Source: an uncultured Alistipes sp. (lineage in GTDB: Bacteria; Bacteroidota; Bacteroidia; Bacteroidales; Rikenellaceae). Taken from it: 25,810 bases of DNA. The stretch is from positions 1 to 25,810 of the forward strand of contig CAMWYI010000005.1 in NCBI GenBank assembly GCA_947178455.1. Reading direction: 5' to 3'. Each line of letters begins with the position of its first letter. The first letter of the stretch is position 1. This document shows positions 14,009 to 21,291 of the stretch, in pieces. The translations under genes and the position numbers were made by a program. A model generated the notes under the pieces. The model searched no databases. It worked only from the letters and a program-made list of their open reading frames with translations, and had not been told where the DNA came from.

Positions 14009-14542
14009 ATGGAATGGAATAGACTTTTGGCGCATCGTCGCAGTATCCGCAAATTCAAGGCCGAACCCGTGCGCGAGGAGGTGATAGAACGTCTGCTCGA
14101 AGCCGCGCTGACGGCACCGTCGTCGCACAACAGCCGGTCGACCCGTCTGCTGGTGGTCGACGATGCGGCCCTTATCGCCCGTATGGCTGAAATGCGCGAC
14201 AGCGGCTCGGCATTCATGGCCGGTGCGCCGCTGGCGATTGTGGTGCTGGGCGATACGGCGAAAACCGATTTGTGGCAGGTCAATGGCGCGATAGCCGCCA
14301 CGATGCTGCAATTAGAAGCGGTTGCGCAGGGCATGGCCTCGTGCTGGGTGCAGATTGCCGGACGTCCGCGCGTGAAGTCGGCGCCGGAGGGCGAGCAAGC
14401 GGCCGATTACTTGCGGACATTCCTGCCCATACCCGAAGGGTGCGAGCCGCTGTGCGCCATTGCGCTGGGGTATTCGGACTTCCAGCCCGCACCGCTGCCG
14501 CCGAGCGACGACTGGGCGCGGGTAATCCGCTTGAATCGGTAA
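14009..14542 (+). CDS. Nitroreductase family FMN-dependent oxidoreductase
   Basis: 177 residues. The N-terminal 'LLAHRRSIRKFKAEPVREEVIERLLEAALTAPSSHNSRSTRLLVV' is the FMN-binding signature of the family. 'ALAIGYSDF'-like sequence near the C-terminus ('LCAIALGYSDFQPAPLP') and 'GAIAATMLQLEAVAQGMASCWVQIAG' complete the pattern. Members are homodimeric NAD(P)H-dependent flavoenzymes; the physiological substrate cannot be read from the sequence. It follows a 126-base leader with possible structure. Downstream lies a repeat and the convergent polA. Confidence 0.92.
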   Translation: MEWNRLLAHRRSIRKFKAEPVREEVIERLLEAALTAPSSHNSRSTRLLVVDDAALIARMAEMRDSGSAFMAGAPLAIVVLGDTAKTDLWQVNGAIAATMLQLEAVAQGMASCWVQIAGRPRVKSAPEGEQAADYLRTFLPIPEGCEPLCAIALGYSDFQPAPLPPSDDWARVIRLNR

Positions 14543-14559
14543 AGGCTGCAAGTTGTCCC

Positions 14560-14655
14560 GAAATTCGGTCGATTGCAGGGACGGCGGCACAACCATAGCG
14601 GTCGGGTGCGACCACGACCGGCGGAAACGTACAGACAAGCGGTCGCGCTAATGAA
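14560..14655. repeat. Partial modular repeat V
   Basis: The gap between the nitroreductase and polA ends in 'GCGGTCGCGCTAAT' next to the polA stop. It carries 'GACCACGACCGGCGGAAACG', nearly identical to 6023-6042 in repeat III. Confidence 0.65.
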
Positions 14656-17547
14656 TTAGTGGGCTTCGAGCCAGTTGCGGCCGATGCCGTAGTCGACGAG
14701 CAGCCGGACGCGCAATGACGCGGCCTGCTCCATCGACTCGGTGACGATGCGCACGACCTGCTCCTGCTCGCTGCGGAGCATGTCGACGACCAATTCGTCG
14801 TGCACTTGCAGGATGACCCGCGAGCGGATACCCTCGGCGGCGAAACGCCGGTGCACAGCTATCATGGCGATTTTCATGATGTCGGCCGCCGAACCCTGAA
14901 TCGGTGCGTTGACGGCGTTGCGTTCGGCCAATCCGCGTGCGACGGCGTTCTGCGACCGGATGTCGTTGAGATACCGGCGGCGGCCGAAAATCGTGGCCAC
15001 GTAACCGTCGGTGCGGGCCTGTTCGGCCGCCTGCTCCATGTAGCGGTGCACGTTGGGGTACGACACGAAGTACCCGTCGATGATTTCGCGCGCCTCCTTG
15101 CGCGGAATTTCCAATCGCTGGCTCAATCCGAATGCCGAAATGCCGTAAATAATACCGAAGTTGGCCGTCTTGGCGCGGCGGCGCTCCTCGTGCGTCACCT
15201 CGTCGAGCGGCTTGCCGAAAAGGCGGGCGGCGGTCGCGGCGTGGATGTCCTCGCCGTGCTCGAACGCGGCGATTAGGGATTCGTCCTCCGATAAGTGGGC
15301 CATGAGACGCAGTTCGACCTGACTGTAATCGGCCGAAAGCAGCAAGTGGTCGTCGTCGGACGGGATGAACGCCTCGCGGATACGGCGTCCGAGGTCGTCG
15401 CGCACGGGAATGTTTTGCAGGTTGGGGTTCGTGGACGAAAGGCGTCCGGTAGCCGTTACGGCCTGATTGAACGAGGTGTGGATGCGTCCGGTAGCGGGGT
15501 TGACCAACTGGGGCAGGGCCTCGACGTAAGTCGACAACAGCTTCTTGACGCCGCGATACTCCAAAATCCGGTCGACGATGCGGTACTTGTGGGCGAAGGT
15601 TTGAAGATACTCCTCGTCGGTGCAGAACTGCTTGGTGCGGGTCATCTTGGGCTTGTCGGCGATGCGCATCTTGCTGAACAACACCTCGCCCAACTGCCGC
15701 GTGGAGTTGATGTTGAGCGTCGGCTCGCCCGCCTCGGTGCGGATGTCGGCCTCCAACTCGGCCAGTTTGCGGTTGAGCTCGACGGCGTATTCGGCCAACG
15801 CGGCGGTGTCGATGCGCACGCCGGCCATTTCGATGTCGGCCAACACCTCGATCATCGGCTCCTCGATTTCGCAATAGAGTTTTGTTAAACCTATTTCTTC
15901 TACGCGAGGCCACAGCGTCTGTTTGAGCTGCAAGGTGATGTCGGCGTCTTCGGCGGCGTACTCCGTCACGCGCTCGACGTTGACCATGTCCATCGTCAGC
16001 TGGCGCGGCCCCTTGCCGATGAGCGTCTCGATTTCGATGGGCCGGTAGTCGAGGTACCGCTCGGCCAGCGCGTTCATGTTGTGGCGCGATTCGGGGTCGA
16101 GCAGGTAGTGCAGAATCATCGTATCGTATTTCACGCCCCGCACGGCGACCCCGATGCGGCGCAAAACCATGAGGTCGAATTTGACGTTCTGACCGATTTT
16201 GGCGATGTCGGCGTTCTCGAACAACGGACGGATGATGTCGGCGTACTGGGCCGTGTTGGCTTGGGAAAAGGGAACGTACCACGCCTCGTGGGGCTTGACA
16301 GCGAGCGACAGGCCGACGATGCGGTCGTTGAAAACATCCAATCCGGTCGTCTCCGTATCGAAGCAAAATTCAGAAAACTGCGCGATTTCCTGCACGACGC
16401 GGCGCAAGTGGTCGGCCGTGTCGACGAGCGTATAGGTGTGGGGCGTGGTGGTGGCCGTAGCGGGCTGATTCTCGTCCGTCGGGTCGTCGGGCATTGCGGA
16501 CGCGGTCTCCTGCGGAGCCGATTGGGGCGCGGGCTGGGGCGCGTCGAACGCCTCGAACAGATTGCCCTGACCGGCGAGCGCGGCCCGTTTGGCGGCGGCC
16601 GATTTGGCGCGGGCCATTTCGGCGAGCTGGGTCTGGGCCTCCTGCTGCGGTGCGTCGGGCAACGGCTCGGCGGGCGCCAGATTGGCGATGTCGTTGAGGA
16701 ACGATTTGAAGTCCAACTCGGCGAACAATGCGCGCAGGGCGTCGATGTGCGGCTCGCACACGGCGAGCTCCTCGGCGCGGAACTCGATAGGCACGTCGAG
16801 ACAAATGGTGGTCAACTGCTTGGCCAAACGCAGGTTGTCGGCCCAAGCGGCGATGTTCTGACCCTGTTTGCCGGCGATTTTAGCGGTGTTGGCGAGGATG
16901 TTCTCGACGGTGCCCCACTCCTGCACCAATTTGCAGGCGGTTTTCTCGCCGATGCCGGGCACGCCCGGAATGTTGTCGGACGCATCGCCCCACAGCGCGA
17001 GGATGTCGCGCACGAGGACGGGGTCGTCGATGCCGTATTTGTCACGAATGGCGGCGCGGTCGACGATTTCGATGTGACCGTCGTTGCCTTTCTGTTTGTA
17101 GATGCGGCAATGGTCGCGGACGAGCTGTCCGTAATCCTTGTCGGGCGTGACCATGAATACGTCGTAACCGGCCTCGGCTCCTTTCTGCGAGAGGGTGCCG
17201 ATGACGTCGTCGGCCTCGTAACCCTCGACTTCCAAAATCGGGATGCACATCGCCGCCTCCAAAACCCGTTTGACGTAAGGAATGGAGGTGAGGATGTCTT
17301 CGGGCGTTTCGGCGCGGTTGGCCTTGTAGTCGGGGAAAAGGCTGCGGCGGAAGCTGCCGCCTTTGGGGTCGAATGCCACGCCCAACAAGTCGGGTCGTTC
17401 GCGTTTGAGGATGTCGCGCAGGAACTTGACGAAACCGAAGATGACCGACGTGTTCATGCCGGTGCGGTTGCGCATGGGGCGTCCCATGAACGCGTAATAG
17501 TATTTGAAAATCAACGCGTAAGCGTCGACCAAAAAGAGCTTCTGCAT
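14656..17547 (-). CDS. polA: DNA polymerase I
   Basis: 963 residues, the usual three-part repair and Okazaki-processing polymerase. The 5'-3' exonuclease covers about residues 1-290 ('FLVDAYALIFKYYYAF', 'EVEGYEADDVIGTL', 'VTPDKDYGQLV', 'GDASDNIPGVPGIGEKTA'). A low-complexity Ala/Pro/Gln/Thr linker of about 80 residues follows. The 3'-5' exonuclease (about 375-560) keeps its acids in 'CFDTETTGLD', 'NVKFDLMVL' and 'YAAEDADITLQ', so proofreading is probably active. The polymerase domain has motif A 'DYSQVELRLMAHLS', motif B 'RRAKTANFGIIYGISAFGL' and motif C 'LQVHDELVVD'. The start at 17547 gives MQKLFLVDA. It is transcribed alone. Confidence 0.98.
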   Translation of the reverse strand: MQKLFLVDAYALIFKYYYAFMGRPMRNRTGMNTSVIFGFVKFLRDILKRERPDLLGVAFDPKGGSFRRSLFPDYKANRAETPEDILTSIPYVKRVLEAAMCIPILEVEGYEADDVIGTLSQKGAEAGYDVFMVTPDKDYGQLVRDHCRIYKQKGNDGHIEIVDRAAIRDKYGIDDPVLVRDILALWGDASDNIPGVPGIGEKTACKLVQEWGTVENILANTAKIAGKQGQNIAAWADNLRLAKQLTTICLDVPIEFRAEELAVCEPHIDALRALFAELDFKSFLNDIANLAPAEPLPDAPQQEAQTQLAEMARAKSAAAKRAALAGQGNLFEAFDAPQPAPQSAPQETASAMPDDPTDENQPATATTTPHTYTLVDTADHLRRVVQEIAQFSEFCFDTETTGLDVFNDRIVGLSLAVKPHEAWYVPFSQANTAQYADIIRPLFENADIAKIGQNVKFDLMVLRRIGVAVRGVKYDTMILHYLLDPESRHNMNALAERYLDYRPIEIETLIGKGPRQLTMDMVNVERVTEYAAEDADITLQLKQTLWPRVEEIGLTKLYCEIEEPMIEVLADIEMAGVRIDTAALAEYAVELNRKLAELEADIRTEAGEPTLNINSTRQLGEVLFSKMRIADKPKMTRTKQFCTDEEYLQTFAHKYRIVDRILEYRGVKKLLSTYVEALPQLVNPATGRIHTSFNQAVTATGRLSSTNPNLQNIPVRDDLGRRIREAFIPSDDDHLLLSADYSQVELRLMAHLSEDESLIAAFEHGEDIHAATAARLFGKPLDEVTHEERRRAKTANFGIIYGISAFGLSQRLEIPRKEAREIIDGYFVSYPNVHRYMEQAAEQARTDGYVATIFGRRRYLNDIRSQNAVARGLAERNAVNAPIQGSAADIMKIAMIAVHRRFAAEGIRSRVILQVHDELVVDMLRSEQEQVVRIVTESMEQAASLRVRLLVDYGIGRNWLEAH

Positions 17548-17885
17548 AAAATTATCTTAATTCAGATTATTCGATATTTTTTCTCAATCGTACCTTTTGG
17601 TGGCAAAAGCAAAATCATCCGCAATTTTCACAGTGCGGATTTTTATTAACGCGACGGATTGTTATCCGGCTTTGCAAGGTTCCTGCGCCGTCACCGTTTA
17701 TGACTGCGGCTCTATGAGCCGCGCGGGCCGAAGCCTCCGCCAGCGGAGGCCCGCTCGTGTACTCGCAGGCTCCGCAGTCTCCGACCCGCTTCGGTCAGAG
17801 CGCTTCCGTCCGTCGAGAGTTCCACAACTGGCCGCAGCGCTCGACGGCGCAGGAACCGTCTGGAACCCCGTAGCCCTCCTTCGCG
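17548..17885. repeat. Modular intergenic repeat VI upstream of polA
   Basis: The 338-base gap holds an AT-rich polA upstream region (17548-17640) and then a repeat. Modules in order: AAGGTTCCTGCGCCGTCACCG, GCGGCTCTATGAGCCGCGC, GCCTCCGCCAGCGGAGGC, GCTCCGCAGTCTCCGACCCG, TTCGGTCAGAGCGCTTCCG, then a divergent tail with GACGGCGCAGGAACCGTC and TTCGCGCTAATAA, which supplies the queD stop. No gene is seen. Confidence 0.7.
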
Positions 17886-18341
17886 CTAATAAAAATTGTC
17901 AGAGGCGTACCATTCGGCGAACGAGGTGGCGGTTTCGTGCAGACGCAGCGCGTGGAGCGAAACACCCTGCGGCAGGCGCGCCTGAATGCGGGCGGCGAAG
18001 TCGGTGAGCATGTTCTCGCAAGTAGGGCGGTAATCGACCTCGACGAGGTTGTCGAACCGGCTGGCGAGCGTGGCGCGCAAGTCGTCGGAAGCGGCGGTGC
18101 GCTGCAATATCAGTGCGTGGTCGAACCGCGCGATGATTTCTTGGCCGACGATGCTTTTCAGCAGGCCGAAGTCCATGACCATGCCCTGTTTCGGGTGTCC
18201 GGCGTCGGCGAGCGGAGCCCCTTTGACGGTCACGAACAGTCGGTAGGAGTGTCCGTGAATCTCGCGGCAGGGGCCGTCGTAACCGTCGAGCGCGTGCGCC
18301 GCCTCGAACGAAAACTCTTTGGTTAAGCGGATTACGGTCAT
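17886..18341 (-). CDS. queD: 6-carboxytetrahydropterin synthase
   Basis: Converts 7,8-dihydroneopterin triphosphate to 6-carboxy-5,6,7,8-tetrahydropterin, the first committed step of preQ0/queuosine synthesis. From ATG 18341 it has 151 residues; the longer open frame runs through nadA and is not coding. Zinc ligands are His16 ('FEAAH'), His29 and His31 ('IHGHSY'); the catalytic Cys25 is in 'DGPCREIHGHSY'. 'MVMDFGLLK', 'RFDHALIL', 'PTCENM' and 'LHETATS' match the family. It begins 29 bases after the nadA stop, so it is probably the last gene of the pyrH operon. The C-terminal 'FY' and TAG stop lie in the TTATTAGCGC end of a repeat. Confidence 0.94.
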   Translation of the reverse strand: MTVIRLTKEFSFEAAHALDGYDGPCREIHGHSYRLFVTVKGAPLADAGHPKQGMVMDFGLLKSIVGQEIIARFDHALILQRTAASDDLRATLASRFDNLVEVDYRPTCENMLTDFAARIQARLPQGVSLHALRLHETATSFAEWYASDNFY

Positions 18342-18370
18342 AGTCGGTATCGAATGGGCGTCGCGCCGAA

Positions 18371-19306
18371 TCAACGAATGGCAATCATGTTGCGAATCGA
18401 ACGCTCGGCCCGACGGCGCGTCTCCTCGTCGATTTCGACGACGGGCGATTCGGTTTCGAGCGCGGCACAGATGTTTTCGAGCGTCACCATCTTCATGTAA
18501 CAGCAGTCGTTGCAGCCGCAGGATTCGTCGTCGGGCGGGGCTGGAATGAAACTCTTGTCGGGAAAGCGTTTGCGCATCTCGGACAAAATGCCCGATTCGG
18601 TGACGACGATGAACTGCTGCGCGTCGCTGCGGCCGCAAAAGTCGAGAATCGCGGCGGTGGAGCCGACGAAATCGGCGACTTCGATGATGTAGGCGCGGCA
18701 TTCGGGGTGCGCGACGGTGAGTGCGTCGGGGTACTGGCGCTGCAAGGCGAGGAGTTTTTCCAATGAAAACTCCTCGTGGACGTGGCACGCCCCGTCCCAA
18801 ATGACCATGTTCTGCCGACCGGTCAATCGCTGGATGTAAGAACCCAGATTGCGGTCGGGCGCGAAAATCAGCGGCTGGTCGGCGGGCAGCGACTGCACGA
18901 CCTGCAAAGCATTGGCCGAAGTGCAACAGATGTCGGTCAGGGCCTTGACGCCGACGGTGGTGTTGACGTAGGAGACGACCTTATGGTCGGGGTACTGCGC
19001 TTTGAAAGCGGCGAAAGCAGCGGCGTCGCACGAGTCGGCGAGCGAACAACCCGCTTCGGGGCACGGAATCAACACCTTTTTGTCGGGACAGAGCACTTTG
19101 GCCGTTTCGGCCATGAAGTGCACGCCGGCGAAAAGGAGGATGTCGGCGTCGACGGACTGTGCGCGGACGGCGAGTGCGAGCGAATCGCCGAGAAAGTCGG
19201 CGACCTCCTGAACTTCGGGACGGGTGTAGTAGTGCGCGAGCACGACGGCCCGCTTTTGGCGTTTGAGCGCAGCGATGCGCTCGACAAGGGGATTCATCGG
19301 GGTCAT
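18371..19306 (-). CDS. nadA: Quinolinate synthase
   Basis: Condenses iminoaspartate with dihydroxyacetone phosphate to quinolinate in de novo NAD synthesis, using a 4Fe-4S cluster. The 311 residues from ATG 19306 match the short NadA form. Cluster cysteines fall at Cys87 ('PEAGCSLAD'), Cys203 ('AHPECRAY') and one of those in 'CGCNDCCYMKM' (about 263-269). 'LAHYYTRPEVQEVADFLGDSLALA', 'VNTTVGVKA' and 'WDGACHVHEEF' are typical. The ATG shares one base with the frr stop (TGATG), showing translational coupling; an ATG three codons later is an alternative. NadB and NadC are not in the window. Confidence 0.96.
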   Translation of the reverse strand: MTPMNPLVERIAALKRQKRAVVLAHYYTRPEVQEVADFLGDSLALAVRAQSVDADILLFAGVHFMAETAKVLCPDKKVLIPCPEAGCSLADSCDAAAFAAFKAQYPDHKVVSYVNTTVGVKALTDICCTSANALQVVQSLPADQPLIFAPDRNLGSYIQRLTGRQNMVIWDGACHVHEEFSLEKLLALQRQYPDALTVAHPECRAYIIEVADFVGSTAAILDFCGRSDAQQFIVVTESGILSEMRKRFPDKSFIPAPPDDESCGCNDCCYMKMVTLENICAALETESPVVEIDEETRRRAERSIRNMIAIR

Positions 19307-19863
19307 CAGACGGTCATGATGTCCTTCTCCTTTTTGGCGACGGACTCGTCGAGCAGTTTGGAAAATTTGTCGAGCAGTTTCTGCGTGCGGTTTTCGCCCT
19401 CTTTGGATTCGTCTTCGGGCATGCCCTCCTTCTGCGCCTTTTTGAACGCGTCGACGGCGTCGCGGCGGGCGTTGCGCAAGCTGATGCGGGCGATTTCGGC
19501 CTCGCTGCGCACCTGCTTGACCAACTCCTTGCGCCGCTCCTCGGTCAGAGGCGGAATGGTCAGGCGGATGTTCTCGCCGTTGTTCGACGGCGTGAGCCCG
19601 ATGTTCGAGTCGATGATGGCTTTCTCGATGACGCGCAACATCTTGGTGTCCCAAGGCTGGATGAGAATCGTGCGCGCATCGGGTACGGTGACGCTCGCCG
19701 CCCCCGAAACGGGTACCTGCGACCCGAAGTAATCGACCATGACGCCGTTGAGCGAGTTGGTCGAGGCCTTGCCGGCGCGGATGTTCAACAACTCCTCTTC
19801 GAGGTGGTCGATGGCTTTCTGCATGCGTGCCGAAGCATCGTTGAGAATCGTCGTAGTCTCCAT
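19306..19863 (-). CDS. frr: Ribosome recycling factor
   Basis: Splits post-termination ribosomes together with EF-G. 185 residues, the standard length, matching throughout: 'LLNIRAGKASTNSLNGVMVDYFG', 'VPDARTILIQPWDTKMLRVIEKAI', 'GLTPSNNGENIRLTIPPLTEERRKELVKQV' and 'RISLRNARRDAVDAFKKAQKEG'. It begins 19 bases after the pyrH stop, the common bacterial pyrH-frr order, and its stop overlaps the nadA start. Confidence 0.98.
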   Translation of the reverse strand: METTTILNDASARMQKAIDHLEEELLNIRAGKASTNSLNGVMVDYFGSQVPVSGAASVTVPDARTILIQPWDTKMLRVIEKAIIDSNIGLTPSNNGENIRLTIPPLTEERRKELVKQVRSEAEIARISLRNARRDAVDAFKKAQKEGMPEDESKEGENRTQKLLDKFSKLLDESVAKKEKDIMTV

Positions 19864-19882
19864 AGTGCGGTGTATGTGTTTT

Positions 19883-20590
19883 TTACGGATTTACCAGTGT
19901 GCCGATAGGTTCTCCGGCCAGTACCTTTTGCAGGTTGCCGCGCGTGTCCATGTCGAAGACGACGATAGGCAGCCGGTTTTCGCGGCAAAGCGTGAATGCC
20001 GTGAGGTCCATGACTTTCAGACGTCGGTCGAGCACCTCGTCGAACGAGATTTCGGCGAATTTCGTGGCCGTCGGGTCTTTTTCGGGGTCGGCCGTGTAAA
20101 CGCCGTCGACGCGCGTGCCTTTCAACAGCACGTCGGCCTCGATTTCGATGCCCCGCAGCGCCGAAGCCGAATCGGTCGTGAAGTAGGGATTGGACGTCCC
20201 GCCGCCGATGATGACGACGTATCCTTCGGACAGGTAGTGCAATGCCGCCGCTTTGGAATAGTATTCGCCGATAGGCTCCATGCGAATGGAGGTCAGGACT
20301 TTGGCCTTGACACCGTTGTCCTCCAACGCCGATTGCAGCGCGAGCGAGTTGATAATCGTGGCGAGCATGCCCATTTGGTCGCCTTTCACGCGGTCAAAGC
20401 CCCGTTTGGCTCCCGACAATCCGCGAAAGATGTTGCCCCCGCCGATGACGATGCCGATTTGCACGCCGCTTGCCGCTGCGTCGCGAATCTGCTCGGCGTA
20501 GGACTGGAGCACTTCGGGCGAAAGGCCGTATTTCTGTTCTCCTTGCAGCGACTCGCCGCTCAATTTCAACAGGATGCGTCGGTATTTCAT
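19883..20590 (-). CDS. pyrH: UMP kinase
   Basis: Phosphorylates UMP to UDP with ATP; bacterial hexameric amino-acid-kinase fold. The 235 residues from ATG 20590 begin 'MKYRRILLKLSGESL'; the open frame extends 18 codons further but across the promoter. Signature stretches are 'IGIVIGGGNIFRGL', 'MGMLATIINSLALQSALE', 'VVIIGGGTSNPYFTTDSASALRGIEI' and 'VDGVYTADPEKDPTA'. First gene of the unit pyrH-frr-nadA-queD. Confidence 0.97.
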   Translation of the reverse strand: MKYRRILLKLSGESLQGEQKYGLSPEVLQSYAEQIRDAAASGVQIGIVIGGGNIFRGLSGAKRGFDRVKGDQMGMLATIINSLALQSALEDNGVKAKVLTSIRMEPIGEYYSKAAALHYLSEGYVVIIGGGTSNPYFTTDSASALRGIEIEADVLLKGTRVDGVYTADPEKDPTATKFAEISFDEVLDRRLKVMDLTAFTLCRENRLPIVVFDMDTRGNLQKVLAGEPIGTLVNP

Positions 20591-20616
20591 GGCTCGTAAA
20601 TTATTCGATAGGGCGA

Positions 20617-20648
20617 AGATACAAAAAGTCGCGTGCAAACCCAAATTT
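20617..20648 (-). promoter_or_regulatory. Promoter of pyrH, inside a hairpin repeat
   Basis: On the minus strand TTTG (in the AAATTTGGG of the hairpin) is followed after 20 bases by TATCTTCG, a one-mismatch TAnnTTTG box. The arrangement matches the promoter at 2187-2218. Confidence 0.6.
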
Positions 20649-20690
20649 ATTTGAGATTTGCCGAGCGAGCGTATCTTTAAGATACGAAAT
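20635..20690. repeat. Promoter-associated hairpin repeat, copy 2
   Basis: GCAAACCCAAAT pairs with ATTTGAGATTTGC with small mismatches. GCCGAGCGAGC then leads to a second hairpin, GTATCTT/AAGATAC. The order and the sequence AAACCCAAATTTATTTG match copy 1 at 2201-2268. Confidence 0.7.
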
Positions 20691-20720
20691 TTTCGGAAGA
20701 AAACCCTCGGCCGAACGATA

Positions 20721-20936
20721 TTATTGCGTTTCTTCGTGCAACTCGTGCGAGAGGTCGTGGAAAAAGTCGTGGTTCAGGATTTTGCACAGTCGCGTCAGGG
20801 TGGCGGTGTCGATGCTTTCGCGCCGGAACAACCGGTACACGTTCGACCGGTCGCACGCCAACTGACGCGCCAACCACCCGATGCTGTGCCGCTGGCGGTC
20901 GAACTCCTCGCGAATGCGTATGCCGATATGTGTCAT
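20721..20936 (-). CDS. Small XRE-type helix-turn-helix protein
   Basis: 71 residues from ATG 20936 ('MTHIGIRIREEFDRQRHSIGWLARQLACDRSNVYRLFRRESIDTATLTRLCKILNHDFFHDLSHE'). Residues about 18-58 form a Cro/C1-type helix-turn-helix, and the opening MTHIG is typical of a Bacteroidales group of such small proteins. The open frame continues to 21083, but that part overlaps structured RNA and is not protein-like. It could be an autonomous DNA-binding regulator; targets are unknown. It lies directly downstream, on the same strand, of element B copy 3. Confidence 0.75.
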   Translation of the reverse strand: MTHIGIRIREEFDRQRHSIGWLARQLACDRSNVYRLFRRESIDTATLTRLCKILNHDFFHDLSHELHEETQ

Positions 20937-21001
20937 TTTTTTATTAAGTGGCTTTGCAACTCGTTGTGTTAAACTAATCTGGGCCGCACGAACACGCAAC
21001 G

Positions 21002-21190
21002 AAAAAGCGCAGACCGCATTCACCGTATCTACTGGAAGAGGTCTTGGCGTACCCGTGAAGAAAGATCGTGCGAATGAGCCCACGCCGTAAACACGACATG
21101 GACATCAACCTTGCCACTTTTTCTTCACGTCGAGGGAAACCGCCAAGTTTCTTCCGTAAGAATGTCAAGCCGATGTGCTTTTCAGTCCGT
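21002..21190 (-). ncRNA. Structured RNA element B, copy 3 (divergent)
   Basis: The minus strand aligns with copies 1 and 2 through AAGC(G/A)CATCG(G/A)CTT, GAAACTT, GTTGATG, GGCGTGGGC, AAG(G/A)CCTC and GCTTTTT. Stems in plus coordinates: outer GGAAGA 21034-21039 with TCTTCC 21150-21155; P1 CTTGGCG 21043-21049 with CGCCAAG 21141-21147 (CTTAGAC/GTCTAAG in the other copies); P2 GTGAAGAAA 21055-21063 with TTTCTTCAC 21120-21128; P3 21078-21087 with 21094-21104. Leader 21167-21176 pairs with 21102-21111. Many positions change on both sides of the stems. No TAnnTTTG box is seen upstream, so transcription is uncertain. Confidence 0.5.
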
Positions 21191-21195
21191 ATGTC

Positions 21196-21220
21196 GCAGC
21201 CCCTGCGGTGCTGCTTTTTT
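21196..21220 (+). terminator. Terminator-like hairpin with T6 on the plus strand
   Basis: GCAGC 21196-21200 pairs with GCTGC 21210-21214, followed by six Ts. No plus-strand gene precedes it, so either an unknown plus transcript ends here or it is a relic at the edge of element B copy 3. Confidence 0.4.
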
Positions 21221-21290
21221 ATTAGCGCTACGGCCGGTCGTGGAGCTCTTGACCATCGGAAGCGCTCTGAATAAGCGGATGTTTCCGCTT
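21221..21290. repeat. Partial modular repeat VII
   Basis: ATTAGCGCTACGG, GGTCGTGGAGCTC and CGGAAGCGCTCTGA are the module TCAGAGCGCTTCCG...TAGCGCTAAT in reverse orientation. It ends in AAGCGG (21273-21278)/CCGCTT (21285-21290), a hairpin just past the dxs stop that may also terminate dxs. Confidence 0.6.
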
Positions 21291-21291
21291 G

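Noticed and set aside
18342..18926. 195-codon extension of the queD frame
   Set aside because: It lies in nadA on the same strand in another frame; real QueD proteins begin close to the 'FSFEAAH' motif.
20937..21083. 49-codon N-terminal extension of the XRE protein
   Set aside because: It overlaps the paired regions of element B copy 3, while the family-typical start MTHIG lies at 20936.
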